A DNA stretch of 6,483 bases, taken from assembly GCA_020851015.1 (NCBI GenBank), contig JADZDN010000064.1, positions 1 to 6,483 of the forward strand, given 5' to 3'. Shown one piece after another: positions 1 to 5,651 of this stretch (position 1 is its first letter; each line of letters opens with the position of its first letter). The DNA is from Alphaproteobacteria bacterium. Lineage in GTDB: Bacteria > Pseudomonadota > Alphaproteobacteria > JAEULC01. The notes beneath the pieces were generated by a model. The model worked only from the letters and a program-made list of their open reading frames with translations. It was not told the origin of the DNA and searched no databases. Position numbers and translations under genes: made by a program.

Positions 1-29
1 GCAGTCCGGCGCCGCAAACTCAACAGGTT

Positions 30-126
30 CCTCCCCCCTCGTGGGGGAGGTTAGGAGGGGGGATTGCAGAACGCCGGCGGCGGGATTCCCCCCCCCCCAA
101 ACCCCACCCCCCAAGGGGAGGGGGGA
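30..126. repeat. C/G-rich palindromic intergenic repeat
   Basis: Positions 30-37 (CCTCCCCC) pair perfectly with 43-50 (GGGGGAGG) around a five-base loop (CTCGT). This is followed by a G-run (57-62), an uninterrupted run of 11 C (88-98), and a second C-rich then G-rich block (102-125) that contains CCCC-AA-GGGG. The same kind of unit, with a CTCCCCC stem and a GGGGGAG partner, is familiar to me from intergenic regions of many alphaproteobacterial genomes; that is recollection and not a search result. No U-tract follows the hairpin, so it does not look like a standard intrinsic terminator. Its role is unknown. Confidence 0.55.
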
Positions 127-381
127 CTCGAAGACGGTGTCCCGACCCGTGCGAAACTCATCAAACGCCCGATCGGCGCCGGCTCTCGTGCAATTCGTCA
201 AGCGCTCAGCTGGACAGCCGTGGCCGCCGAGCCGGCCATCCACGCCAAATTCCACGTGTCGCTGACGAAGCGCGGATGCGCGGGCTTGGCCCGCGGCGCA
301 TCCTCAACCGGGCAGCCGTGGATCACGTCCGGAAACGTCGGCAGTGAATTTCCGGGCGACCGCGTCGACCGCCGCCGCGCT
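127..381. other. Intergenic stretch with no recognisable gene
   Basis: About 250 bases downstream of msrP contain no reading frame that I recognise on either strand. Open frames running through here are extensions of frames antisense to or out of phase with msrP. The only structure I noticed is a 7-bp hairpin, 279-285 paired with 289-295, with a 3-base loop and no U-tract on either strand. In particular, there is no msrQ-like membrane protein here, although that is where one would usually be sought. Confidence 0.5.
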
Positions 382-1353
382 TTAGGCCCAGAGGCGTTCC
401 TTCTGCAAATCCTTGTAGAGGCCGGCGACCTGCTCGGCGTAGCCGTTGAACAGCTGGGTCGGAATCTTTTCCTGGGTGCCGATGTCGGTCTCCTGCGCCT
501 GGCTCCAGCGCGGATGCGGAACCTCGGGGTTGACATTGGCCCAGAAGCCGTATTCCGAGGCCTGCAGCTGCTCCCAGAACCCTTTCGGCCGCTTGTCGGT
601 GAAATTGAACCGCACGATCGACTTGACCGACTTGAAGCCGTATTTCCACGGCACCGCCAGGCGCAGCGGCGCGCCGTTCTGCTTGTGGATCGGCTTACCG
701 TAGAGGCCGGTGGCGATGAAGGCGAGTTCGTTCGTCGCCTCGGCCATCGTCAGCCCGTCGACATAGGGCCAGGGGTACCAGAAGCTGCGCTGGCCCGGCG
801 CCATCTTGACGTCGACGAAGGTGTACATCTCGACATACTTGGCGGAGCCCAGCGGCTTGGCGTAGTCCACCAGCGCCTTCAGCGGGAAGCCGCTCCACGG
901 CACCTTCATCGACCAGGCCTCGACGCAGCGATGGCGATAGAGGCGCTCTTCCAGCGGCATCGCCTTCAGCAGATCGTCGATGCCGACGTCCATCGGCTTC
1001 TCGACCATGCCGTCGATCTTGACGGTCCACGGGCGCGTCTTCAGCTCCTGCGCCGCCGCGGCGATCTGCTTGTGCGAGCCGTATTCGTAGAAGTTGTTGT
1101 ACTTGGTCGCGATGTCCTCGGGCGTCAGCGGCATCTTGACCGTGTAGGCCGGGTTCCGCTTGGCGGGATAGAGGCCGGCCGAGGGATCGGTCTCCTCGGC
1201 CGCCGCCCCGCCGATAGCGCCGAACTCGCCGAACCCGGCCAGGATCGTCCCGAGCCCGAGCGCCTGTACGAGGCGACGACGCTCGTGGAATACCCGCTCG
1301 GGCGTCGCCCCGGATTCCTCGATTTCCCAGCCGCGCGGGCGCTTGATCAGCAT
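382..1353 (-). CDS. msrP: Protein-methionine-sulfoxide reductase catalytic subunit MsrP (YedY family)
   Basis: This is a periplasmic molybdopterin enzyme that reduces methionine sulfoxide in oxidised envelope proteins. The 323-residue length is normal for the family. The N-terminus carries a twin-arginine-type signal: Arg-Arg-Arg at 25-27 followed by a hydrophobic, Gly-rich stretch (about 28-50), with probable cleavage near Ala-Ala-Ala at 50-52. RHRCVEAWSM places the molybdenum-ligating Cys at residue 143, and the oxidoreductase molybdopterin-binding fold spans roughly 105-265. QNGAPLRLAVPWKYGFKSVK (225-244) is a family signature. The ATG at 1353 is preceded by GGAAGGA with 7-base spacing. 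The gene lies 90 bases downstream of dps on the same strand. The usual membrane haem partner gene msrQ is not in the window. The product call is secure; which quinol-linked partner reduces it is unknown. Confidence 0.95.
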   Translation of the reverse strand: MLIKRPRGWEIEESGATPERVFHERRRLVQALGLGTILAGFGEFGAIGGAAAEETDPSAGLYPAKRNPAYTVKMPLTPEDIATKYNNFYEYGSHKQIAAAAQELKTRPWTVKIDGMVEKPMDVGIDDLLKAMPLEERLYRHRCVEAWSMKVPWSGFPLKALVDYAKPLGSAKYVEMYTFVDVKMAPGQRSFWYPWPYVDGLTMAEATNELAFIATGLYGKPIHKQNGAPLRLAVPWKYGFKSVKSIVRFNFTDKRPKGFWEQLQASEYGFWANVNPEVPHPRWSQAQETDIGTQEKIPTQLFNGYAEQVAGLYKDLQKERLWA

Positions 1354-1360
1354 GGCCGCT

Positions 1361-1367
1361 TCCTTCC
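1361..1367 (-). promoter_or_regulatory. Ribosome binding site of msrP
   Basis: On the minus strand this reads GGAAGGA, 7 bases before the ATG at 1353. It supports the chosen start and the complete Tat signal. Confidence 0.6.
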
Positions 1368-1402
1368 CAGTCTGCTCAACCAGCTAGCTAGGCATCCGCG
1401 GC

Positions 1403-1436
1403 AGGCCCGACAAATCAACTGTCGGTGAAAGGGCCT
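1403..1436 (-). terminator. Nested inverted repeat between dps and msrP
   Basis: AGGCCC (1403-1408) pairs with GGGCCT (1431-1436), and inside it GACA (1409-1412) pairs with TGTC (1420-1423). An alternative inner pairing is CCGACA (1407-1412) with TGTCGG (1420-1425). It begins 7 bases after the dps stop. No U-tract follows on the minus strand, so it could be a weak terminator, a 3'-end stabiliser or a processing site that separates dps from msrP expression. The structure is seen in the sequence; the function is inferred. Confidence 0.35.
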
Positions 1437-1443
1437 CCGCCGC

Positions 1444-1911
1444 CTATTCCAGCATGCTGCGCAGCATCCAGGCCGTCTTCTCGTGGATCTGCAGGCGCTC
1501 GGTCAGAAGATCGGCCGTAGGCTGGTCGTCGGCCTTCTCCGCCGCGGGAAACACCTTGCGCGCGGTCTTGGCCACCGCCTCGTGGCCTTCGACGAGCTGC
1601 TTGATCATCTCCTCGGCGGCCGGCACGCCGTCGGCCTCGGCGATCGAGGAAAGCTTGGAATAGGCCTTGTAGCTGCCCGGCGCGACATGGCCGAGCGCGC
1701 GGATGCGCTCGGCGATCAGGTCGACCGCGAGGGCCAGCTCGTTGTACTGCGTCTCGAACATCAGATGCAGCGTATTGAACATCGGCCCGGTCACGTTCCA
1801 GTGGAAGTTATGGGTCTTGAGGTAGAGCGTGTAGGTATCGGCCAGCACGCGCGACAGCCCCTCTGCGATCTGCCGGCGGTCCTTCTCGCCGATGCCGATG
1901 TCGATCTTCAT
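1444..1911 (-). CDS. dps: Dps family ferritin-like DNA-protection / ferroxidase protein
   Basis: Dps proteins assemble as dodecameric shells in the cytoplasm, oxidise Fe(II) with hydrogen peroxide, store the iron, and protect DNA. This one has 155 residues, a normal length. The intersubunit ferroxidase ligands are all present with the spacing of E. coli Dps: His37 (in NFHWNV), His49, Glu53, Asp64 and Glu68 (in DLIAERI). The C-terminus [14 protein letters not shown] is typical of the family. I chose the ATG at 1911 (MKIDIG) over the in-frame ATG at 1929 because GGAAGGAG lies 8 bases upstream of it, and the 1929 codon overlaps that ribosome binding site. The N-terminus is short with few basic residues, so DNA binding is uncertain. 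An Irr-like inverted repeat lies about 50 bases upstream. msrP follows after 90 bases. Confidence 0.93.
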   Translation of the reverse strand: MKIDIGIGEKDRRQIAEGLSRVLADTYTLYLKTHNFHWNVTGPMFNTLHLMFETQYNELALAVDLIAERIRALGHVAPGSYKAYSKLSSIAEADGVPAAEEMIKQLVEGHEAVAKTARKVFPAAEKADDQPTADLLTERLQIHEKTAWMLRSMLE

Positions 1912-1919
1912 GCGACCAT

Positions 1920-1927
1920 CTCCTTCC
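1920..1927 (-). promoter_or_regulatory. Ribosome binding site deciding the dps start
   Basis: On the minus strand this reads GGAAGGAG, 8 bases before the ATG at 1911. The upstream in-frame ATG (1927-1929) overlaps it and has no comparable site of its own. Confidence 0.7.
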
Positions 1928-1960
1928 ATGCGATGGCGCCCGCCGGGGCCGTCGCAGCCA

Positions 1961-1977
1961 ATTAGAATAGTTCCAGT
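1961..1977 (-). promoter_or_regulatory. Candidate Irr box (iron control element) upstream of dps
   Basis: The minus strand reads ACTGGAA-CTA-TTCTAAT. Against the alphaproteobacterial Irr/ICE consensus as I recall it (TTTAGAA-N3-TTCTAAA), the right half matches at 6 of 7 positions and the left half at 4 of 7. It lies 50-66 bases upstream of the dps ATG and overlaps a possible -10 element (TATTCT, 1965-1970). Binding there would be expected to repress under low iron, which makes sense for an iron-storage gene. The repeat is seen in the sequence; the regulator assignment is inference. Confidence 0.4.
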
Positions 1978-1991
1978 AGTGTTGGTAAGCT

Positions 1992-2005
1992 ACGCCAATA
2001 GGCGT
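1992..2005. promoter_or_regulatory. Short perfect inverted repeat upstream of dps
   Basis: ACGCC (1992-1996) and GGCGT (2001-2005) flank AATA, a 14-base palindrome about 80 bases upstream of the dps start. On the minus strand it lies between TTGCAT (2008-2013) and TAGCTT (1985-1990), which are separated by 17 bases and could be a weak promoter. It could be an operator or chance; I do not recognise the motif. Confidence 0.2.
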
Positions 2006-2025
2006 GGAAATGCAAGACGGCACCG

Positions 2026-2060
2026 GGGCGGCGGGGGGACGCACCCCACCCCTGCCGCCC
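2026..2060 (-). terminator. GC-rich hairpin after the EF-G-like gene
   Basis: GGGCGGC (2026-2032) pairs with GCCGCCC (2054-2060), and inside it GGGG (2035-2038) pairs with CCCC (2044-2047). It lies about 20 bases past the stop of the EF-G-like gene, so it may mark the end of that transcript. No U-tract follows on the minus strand. A T-run (2067-2071) follows on the plus strand, where there is no gene to terminate. Intrinsic termination is therefore uncertain. Confidence 0.3.
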
Positions 2061-2079
2061 GCCCTGTTTTTCCGCCGGG

Positions 2080-4134
2080 CTACTGCGCCGCCTGGGCCGC
2101 GGTACGCGCCTGGACGATCTGGTCCGCGAGCCGGCCGACGAGTTCCTGCAGGTGGTCGAACCTGCTGGTGAAGGTACCGACACCCAGCGTAAGCGAGCGC
2201 AGCTCGACGATCAGATCATGCAGCTCGGACTGCGGCATGTTGGCCGACACCAGATCCCAACCCGGCCAACCCGCCTTGGCGTCGAAGCCCAGGACCTGGC
2301 CGCGCCGCCCCGTCACCAGGCGCTGCACCCTGGCCGTGTAGGCGTTGGGCACGGCGATCTCGACCTGGAAGATCGGCTCCAGCAGCACCGGGCTGCATTT
2401 CGGCATCGCCTCGCGCATCGCCATGCCGGCGCAGGTGCGGAACGCCATGTCCGAACTGTCGACGTCGTGGTACTGGCCGTCCTGCAGGTCGACCGCGAAG
2501 TCGACCACGTGGAAGCCCAGCGGGCCGCGCTTCAGATAGTCCTGCACGCCGATCTCGACCGACGGGATGAAGTTCCGGGGCACCGAGCCGCCCACGACCG
2601 ACTCGGTGAACTTGAACCCGCTGCCGCGCGGCAGCGGCTTGATCTCGACATGGATGTCGGCGAACTGGCCGTGGCCGCCGGTCTGGCGCTTGTAGCGCGC
2701 ATGATGCTTGGTGCCGCTGCGGATCGTCTCCTTGTAGGGGACCTGCGGGCGCGTCGTCGCGACCGGCAGGTTGAACTTGCTCTTCAGGCGATCGACGGCG
2801 ACCTGCAGGTGGATGTCGCCTTGTCCCAGCAGCAGGTGCTCGTGCGTATCGTGCTGCAGCTCGACGCCGAGGGACGGATCCTCCTCCACCAGCTTGGCGA
2901 GCGAGCCGGACAGCTTCACCTCGTCGGCGCGCTTCTCGGCGACGATCGCCAGCGAATAGACCGGCGTCAGCACCGAGGCGAAGGCGCCGGACTCGCCGCT
3001 GGCATCGCCGGCCGTGCCCAGCGCCTGGCCGGTCCGCGCGTGCTCCATCCGCCCCAGCGCCACCACCTCGCCGGCGGCGGCTTCGCCCAGCTTGATCTGC
3101 TGCTCGCCGATCATGCGATAGATGCCGCCGATGCGGTCCTGGCCGAGGGTCGCGTTGTCCTTGACCTTGCCGCGCAGCAGGCGCGCGAAGCTGAGCTTGC
3201 CGGCATGGGGCTGGTGCAGGGTCTTGAAGACGCGCAGCAGCGGCCCGTCGCCCGGCTTGACGCCCAGGCGCGCCGCCGTCGCGGCGATGTCCGGCACTTC
3301 GTGGCGCAGCGCCTTCAGCAGCCGGCGCACCCCGTGATCGCGCTCGGCCGCGCCCAGGAACACCGGGACGATGCGATCCTCGGCCAGGTTCGAGGACAGG
3401 TGGCGATAGATCTCCTCCTTCGGCGGCACCACGTCCTCGAGCAGCTGCTCCAGAAGCTTGTCGTCGAAATCCGCCAGCTTTTCGAGCAGGCCCGGGCGCA
3501 CCTCCTTCTCGCGCGACTGCATCTCGTCGGGCAGCGGGATCAGGTCGGATTCCTGGCCGGGCTTGTAGCGATAGGCGCGCTCGCTGACCACGTCGACATA
3601 GCCCTCGATCGCCTCGCCCCGGCGGATCGGCACCTGGCGCAGCACCAGCGGGCGCTCGGACACGCCCTGCAGCGCGTCCATGAACTCGCGCACGCGCGTC
3701 TCGGTCTCGTCCATCTTGTTGACGAAGATCATGTGGGGAATGGCGTTCGCATCGAGGAAATGCAGCAGCGGCGCCACGGTCATCGCCCGGTCCACCACCG
3801 GCTCGACCACCACCACGGCGGCGTCGGCCACCATCAGCGCGTTCATCGTCTCCTGCCAGAACTCGATCGAACCGGGGCAGTCCAGGAAGGTCCAGCCCTC
3901 GCCCAGGAAGCTGGAACTGGCCGGCGTCACCTGCACGCTCATCTTGCGCGCGCGCGCCTCGGCGCTGCCGTCGCCAACCAGGTTGCCTTCCTTCGCCGTG
4001 CCGCGCCGCTGGATCGCGCCCGTCACCAGGAGCAGGCTTTCGAGCAGGGTCGTCTTGCCGGAGAGATATGGCCCCACGATCGCGGCACAACGGGGGCCGG
4101 CGGGATGTCTGCCGTTCGGGGTTCCATTGGGCAT
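2080..4134 (-). CDS. Divergent elongation factor G-like translational GTPase (EF-G2 type)
   Basis: This 684-residue protein has the full five-domain EF-G plan. G1 is GPYLSGKT (21-28), G3 is DCPGSIEF (85-92), and G4 is NKMD (139-142). Domain II is about 290-385. Domain III includes HLLLGQGDIHLQVAVDRL (433-450). Domain IV is about 464-580 with GGHGQF and YHDVDSS. Domain V is about 585-670. Two features set it apart from housekeeping FusA. The switch I ERGITI motif reads ARKMSV (62-67), with Ser for Thr. The catalytic switch II His of DTPGHVDF is Ser89. By contrast, His556 in YHDVDSS, probably equivalent to E. coli His583 at the domain IV tip, is retained. It probably binds GTP and the ribosome but may hydrolyse GTP poorly; mycobacterial EF-G2 is a known GTPase-deficient paralogue. 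No rpsL, rpsG or tuf neighbours are present, which argues for an accessory paralogue. The ATG at 4134 has AAGGAA 6 bases upstream. Confidence 0.88.
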   Translation of the reverse strand: MPNGTPNGRHPAGPRCAAIVGPYLSGKTTLLESLLLVTGAIQRRGTAKEGNLVGDGSAEARARKMSVQVTPASSSFLGEGWTFLDCPGSIEFWQETMNALMVADAAVVVVEPVVDRAMTVAPLLHFLDANAIPHMIFVNKMDETETRVREFMDALQGVSERPLVLRQVPIRRGEAIEGYVDVVSERAYRYKPGQESDLIPLPDEMQSREKEVRPGLLEKLADFDDKLLEQLLEDVVPPKEEIYRHLSSNLAEDRIVPVFLGAAERDHGVRRLLKALRHEVPDIAATAARLGVKPGDGPLLRVFKTLHQPHAGKLSFARLLRGKVKDNATLGQDRIGGIYRMIGEQQIKLGEAAAGEVVALGRMEHARTGQALGTAGDASGESGAFASVLTPVYSLAIVAEKRADEVKLSGSLAKLVEEDPSLGVELQHDTHEHLLLGQGDIHLQVAVDRLKSKFNLPVATTRPQVPYKETIRSGTKHHARYKRQTGGHGQFADIHVEIKPLPRGSGFKFTESVVGGSVPRNFIPSVEIGVQDYLKRGPLGFHVVDFAVDLQDGQYHDVDSSDMAFRTCAGMAMREAMPKCSPVLLEPIFQVEIAVPNAYTARVQRLVTGRRGQVLGFDAKAGWPGWDLVSANMPQSELHDLIVELRSLTLGVGTFTSRFDHLQELVGRLADQIVQARTAAQAAQ

Positions 4135-4140
4135 GAGCGG

Positions 4141-4149
4141 TTCCTTTCC
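4141..4149 (-). promoter_or_regulatory. Ribosome binding site of the EF-G-like gene
   Basis: The minus strand reads GGAAAGGAA, with the AAGGAA core ending 6 bases before the ATG at 4134. It supports a start 20 residues ahead of the P-loop glycine. Confidence 0.55.
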
Positions 4150-4406
4150 CGGGACTTGGGTTGTTCTGGTTCGTCCCAGGGCGGCCGCTCGGCCACCGAT
4201 CGTCGCCGCCCGGCCGCCCGGGCGCTGTTCCCTGTCAGGCCATCATGTTTCCACCGCCGGGCCGGCGCGGCAAGAGCGAACTGTCCCTAAATCCCGCCGC
4301 GACGATGCGTCCTGCCGGCGAAACGGGACCACATCGCGATTTCGCCGCTGGCGCGAAGCTTGGCGCCGGCCCTAGAGTGATTGCAGTTTTCAGCCCTGAT
4401 CCGCGC

Positions 4407-4412
4407 GGGAGG
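4407..4412 (+). promoter_or_regulatory. Ribosome binding site deciding the HD-protein start
   Basis: GGGAGG lies 6 bases before the ATG at 4419. The next in-frame ATG (4431) would be 18 bases away. The frame stays open upstream to 4161, but that stretch has no such site and encodes low-complexity Arg/Pro/Gly-rich sequence. Confidence 0.65.
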
Positions 4413-4418
4413 CATGGG

Positions 4419-5000
4419 ATGGTCGCCGTGATGAAGCCGGGCGTGAACGTTGTTCGCGCCACCCAGATGCAGGACCACGACGAAAACGACTGGACCATCG
4501 TCGCCGCCGCGTTCAAGGCGCAGAACGCCGACCTCGGCGATCGCGTGCTGGCCGAGCTCAAGCGCGTCGACCGCTACAGCTTCGGCTACCAGGTGACCCG
4601 CTACACGCACTGCCTGCAGACGGCGACCCGCGCGCTGCGCGCCGGGGCGGACGAGGACACGGTGGTCTGCGCGCTGCTGCACGACATCGGCGATGATGTC
4701 GCGCCCTATACGCACGGCGACTACGCGGCCGCGATCCTCAAGCCCTTCGTATCGGACGAGAACCACTGGATGGTCCAGAACCACCGGACCTTCCAGGGCT
4801 ACCACTTCTTCCACCTGATGGGACAGGACCGCAACGCGCGCGAGATCCATCGCGGCCATCCGGCTTTCGAGCGGACCTGCCGGCTGTGCGACGAGTGGGA
4901 TCAGAAAGCGTTCGACCCCGGCTACGACACGATGCCGATCGAAGCCTTCACCCCGATGGTGCAGCATCTGTTCAGCCGCGCCCCGAACCGGCGCAGCTAG
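4419..5000 (+). CDS. HD-domain protein resembling PhnZ-type diiron oxygenases; substrate unknown
   Basis: This 193-residue soluble protein is a single HD domain with no signal peptide or membrane segment. Metal-ligand candidates in order are His64 (RYTHCLQ), His88-Asp89 (ALLHDIGD), His99 (YTHGDY), His122 (VQNHRTF) and Asp161 (EWDQKAF). The order, the spacing and the motif GADEDTVVCALLHDIGD resemble PhnZ, the mixed-valent diiron oxygenase of phosphonate breakdown. The PhnZ substrate residues (Tyr24 and Glu27, by my recalled alignment) correspond to Ser54 and Tyr57, so 2-amino-1-hydroxyethylphosphonate is unlikely to be the substrate. A PhnZ-like HD protein is the best family call; whether it is an oxygenase or a phosphohydrolase cannot be told from sequence. 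No phosphonate genes are nearby. It diverges from the EF-G-like gene across a 284-base spacer and converges on infC with a 39-base gap. The ATG at 4419 was chosen by its ribosome binding site. Confidence 0.85.
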   Translation: MVAVMKPGVNVVRATQMQDHDENDWTIVAAAFKAQNADLGDRVLAELKRVDRYSFGYQVTRYTHCLQTATRALRAGADEDTVVCALLHDIGDDVAPYTHGDYAAAILKPFVSDENHWMVQNHRTFQGYHFFHLMGQDRNAREIHRGHPAFERTCRLCDEWDQKAFDPGYDTMPIEAFTPMVQHLFSRAPNRRS

Positions 5001-5039
5001 CGGAATTCGAGCCGTCGAACGCGCGACGCCAGCGCCGCG

Positions 5040-5576
5040 CTATTTCGGCGCCACCACCATCGTCATCTGACGGCCTTCCATGCGCGGGAACTGCTCGACC
5101 TTGGCCAGCTCGTCGATGGCCGCGCGCACGCGGTCGAGCAGCTTCGCGCCCAGCTCCTGGTGCGCCAGTTCGCGGCCGCGGAAGCGCAGCGTGATCTTGA
5201 CCTTGTCGCCCTCGCCCAGGAATTTCTTCATGGCGCGCATCTTGACGTCGTAGTCGTGGTCGTCGATGCCCGGGCGGAACTTGATCTCCTTGACGTCGAT
5301 GACCTTCTGGCGCTTGCGCGCCTCGTTCTTCTTCTTCTGGGCCTCGTACTTGTACTTGCCGAAATCGAGGATCTTGCAGACCGGCGGTTCGGCCTGCGGC
5401 GCCACCTCGACCAGGTCGAGGCCGGCTTGCTCGGCGCGCTCCAGCGCCTCGCGGATGGATACGACGCCGATCATCTCGCCGTCGGCACCGACCAGGCGGA
5501 CCTGCGGCAGGCGGATTTCGTGGTTGACGCGCGGACCTTCGCGGCTGGGCGCCAGGTCGATAGGTGGGCGGGCTAT
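5040..5576 (-). CDS. infC: Translation initiation factor IF-3, probable AUA start
   Basis: IF-3 binds the 30S subunit, prevents premature 50S joining, and checks the start codon and initiator tRNA. The 178-residue product has the N-terminal domain (about 15-80, including [20 protein letters not shown]), a Lys/Arg-rich linker (about 72-92, [19 protein letters not shown]) and the C-terminal domain (about 93-176, with [11 protein letters not shown] and [10 protein letters not shown]). The first ATG in frame (5474) would delete the first 34 residues, which clearly belong to the family. Going upstream, AGGAGG (5583-5588) stands 6 bases before an in-frame ATA at 5576, giving an N-terminus (M)[17 protein letters not shown]. 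No ATG, GTG or TTG lies in frame at a suitable distance. E. coli infC likewise uses a rare start (AUU) for autoregulation. The gene lies 74 bases downstream of thrS, the classical order, but rpmI-rplT do not follow. Confidence 0.92.
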   Translation of the reverse strand: MARPPIDLAPSREGPRVNHEIRLPQVRLVGADGEMIGVVSIREALERAEQAGLDLVEVAPQAEPPVCKILDFGKYKYEAQKKKNEARKRQKVIDVKEIKFRPGIDDHDYDVKMRAMKKFLGEGDKVKITLRFRGRELAHQELGAKLLDRVRAAIDELAKVEQFPRMEGRQMTMVVAPK

Positions 5577-5582
5577 TGAGAA

Positions 5583-5588
5583 CCTCCT
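5583..5588 (-). promoter_or_regulatory. Strong ribosome binding site before the AUA start of infC
   Basis: The minus strand reads AGGAGG, then TTCTCA, then ATA (5576-5574). A full-consensus site at 6-base spacing in front of a non-standard start codon is what an IF-3-autoregulated infC would need. Confidence 0.75.
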
Positions 5589-5602
5589 CTATGGGCCAAG
5601 GA

Positions 5603-5651
5603 ACGGCCGTTATTGCCCGGGTTCTGGGAAAAACCCGGCGGCAAAGGCCGT
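5603..5651 (-). promoter_or_regulatory. Two-tier hairpin in the thrS-infC spacer
   Basis: The inner stem pairs CCGGGTT (5617-5623) with AACCCGG (5632-5638) around an 8-base loop. The outer stem pairs ACGGCC (5603-5608) with GGCCGT (5646-5651). It ends about 15 bases upstream of the infC ribosome binding site and reaches into the thrS stop codon. No U-tract follows, so it is not a clear terminator. It could be a leader element or a processing site separating thrS and infC expression. The pairing is seen in the sequence; the role is inferred. Confidence 0.4.

Noticed and set aside
1384..1391. CTAGCTAG palindrome upstream of msrP
   Set aside because: CTAG is rare in many bacterial genomes, but a single 8-base palindrome with no known regulator or symmetric context is not enough to call an operator.
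64..1428. A 454-codon open frame on the plus strand across msrP
   Set aside because: It is the antisense shadow of msrP; its composition is Arg/Leu/Gly-rich and shows no domain.
2026..2071. A plus-strand intrinsic terminator (GC hairpin then TTTTT)
   Set aside because: No plus-strand gene lies upstream, and six bases separate the stem from the T-run. It is more likely the 3' structure of the minus-strand EF-G-like gene.
2216..4090. A 624-codon minus-strand frame inside the EF-G-like gene
   Set aside because: It is an out-of-phase shadow, very Arg/Gly/Ala-rich, with no motifs; the overlapping frame carries all the GTPase motifs.
2152..4290. A 712-codon open frame on the plus strand, opposite the EF-G-like gene
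   Set aside because: It lies antisense to a complete, recognisable five-domain GTPase. Its translation is rich in Arg, His, Leu, Ala and Gln with no family resemblance, as expected for the mirror frame of a high-GC gene.
4161..4418. An N-terminal extension of the HD protein by 86 codons
   Set aside because: The extension is low-complexity Arg/Pro/Gly-rich sequence without a ribosome binding site. A good site precedes the ATG at 4419, where family-like sequence soon begins.
5013..5028. A small hairpin (CGTCG/CGACG) between the convergent HD and infC genes
   Set aside because: The stem is only five base pairs and no U-tract follows on either strand, so a bidirectional terminator is not supported.
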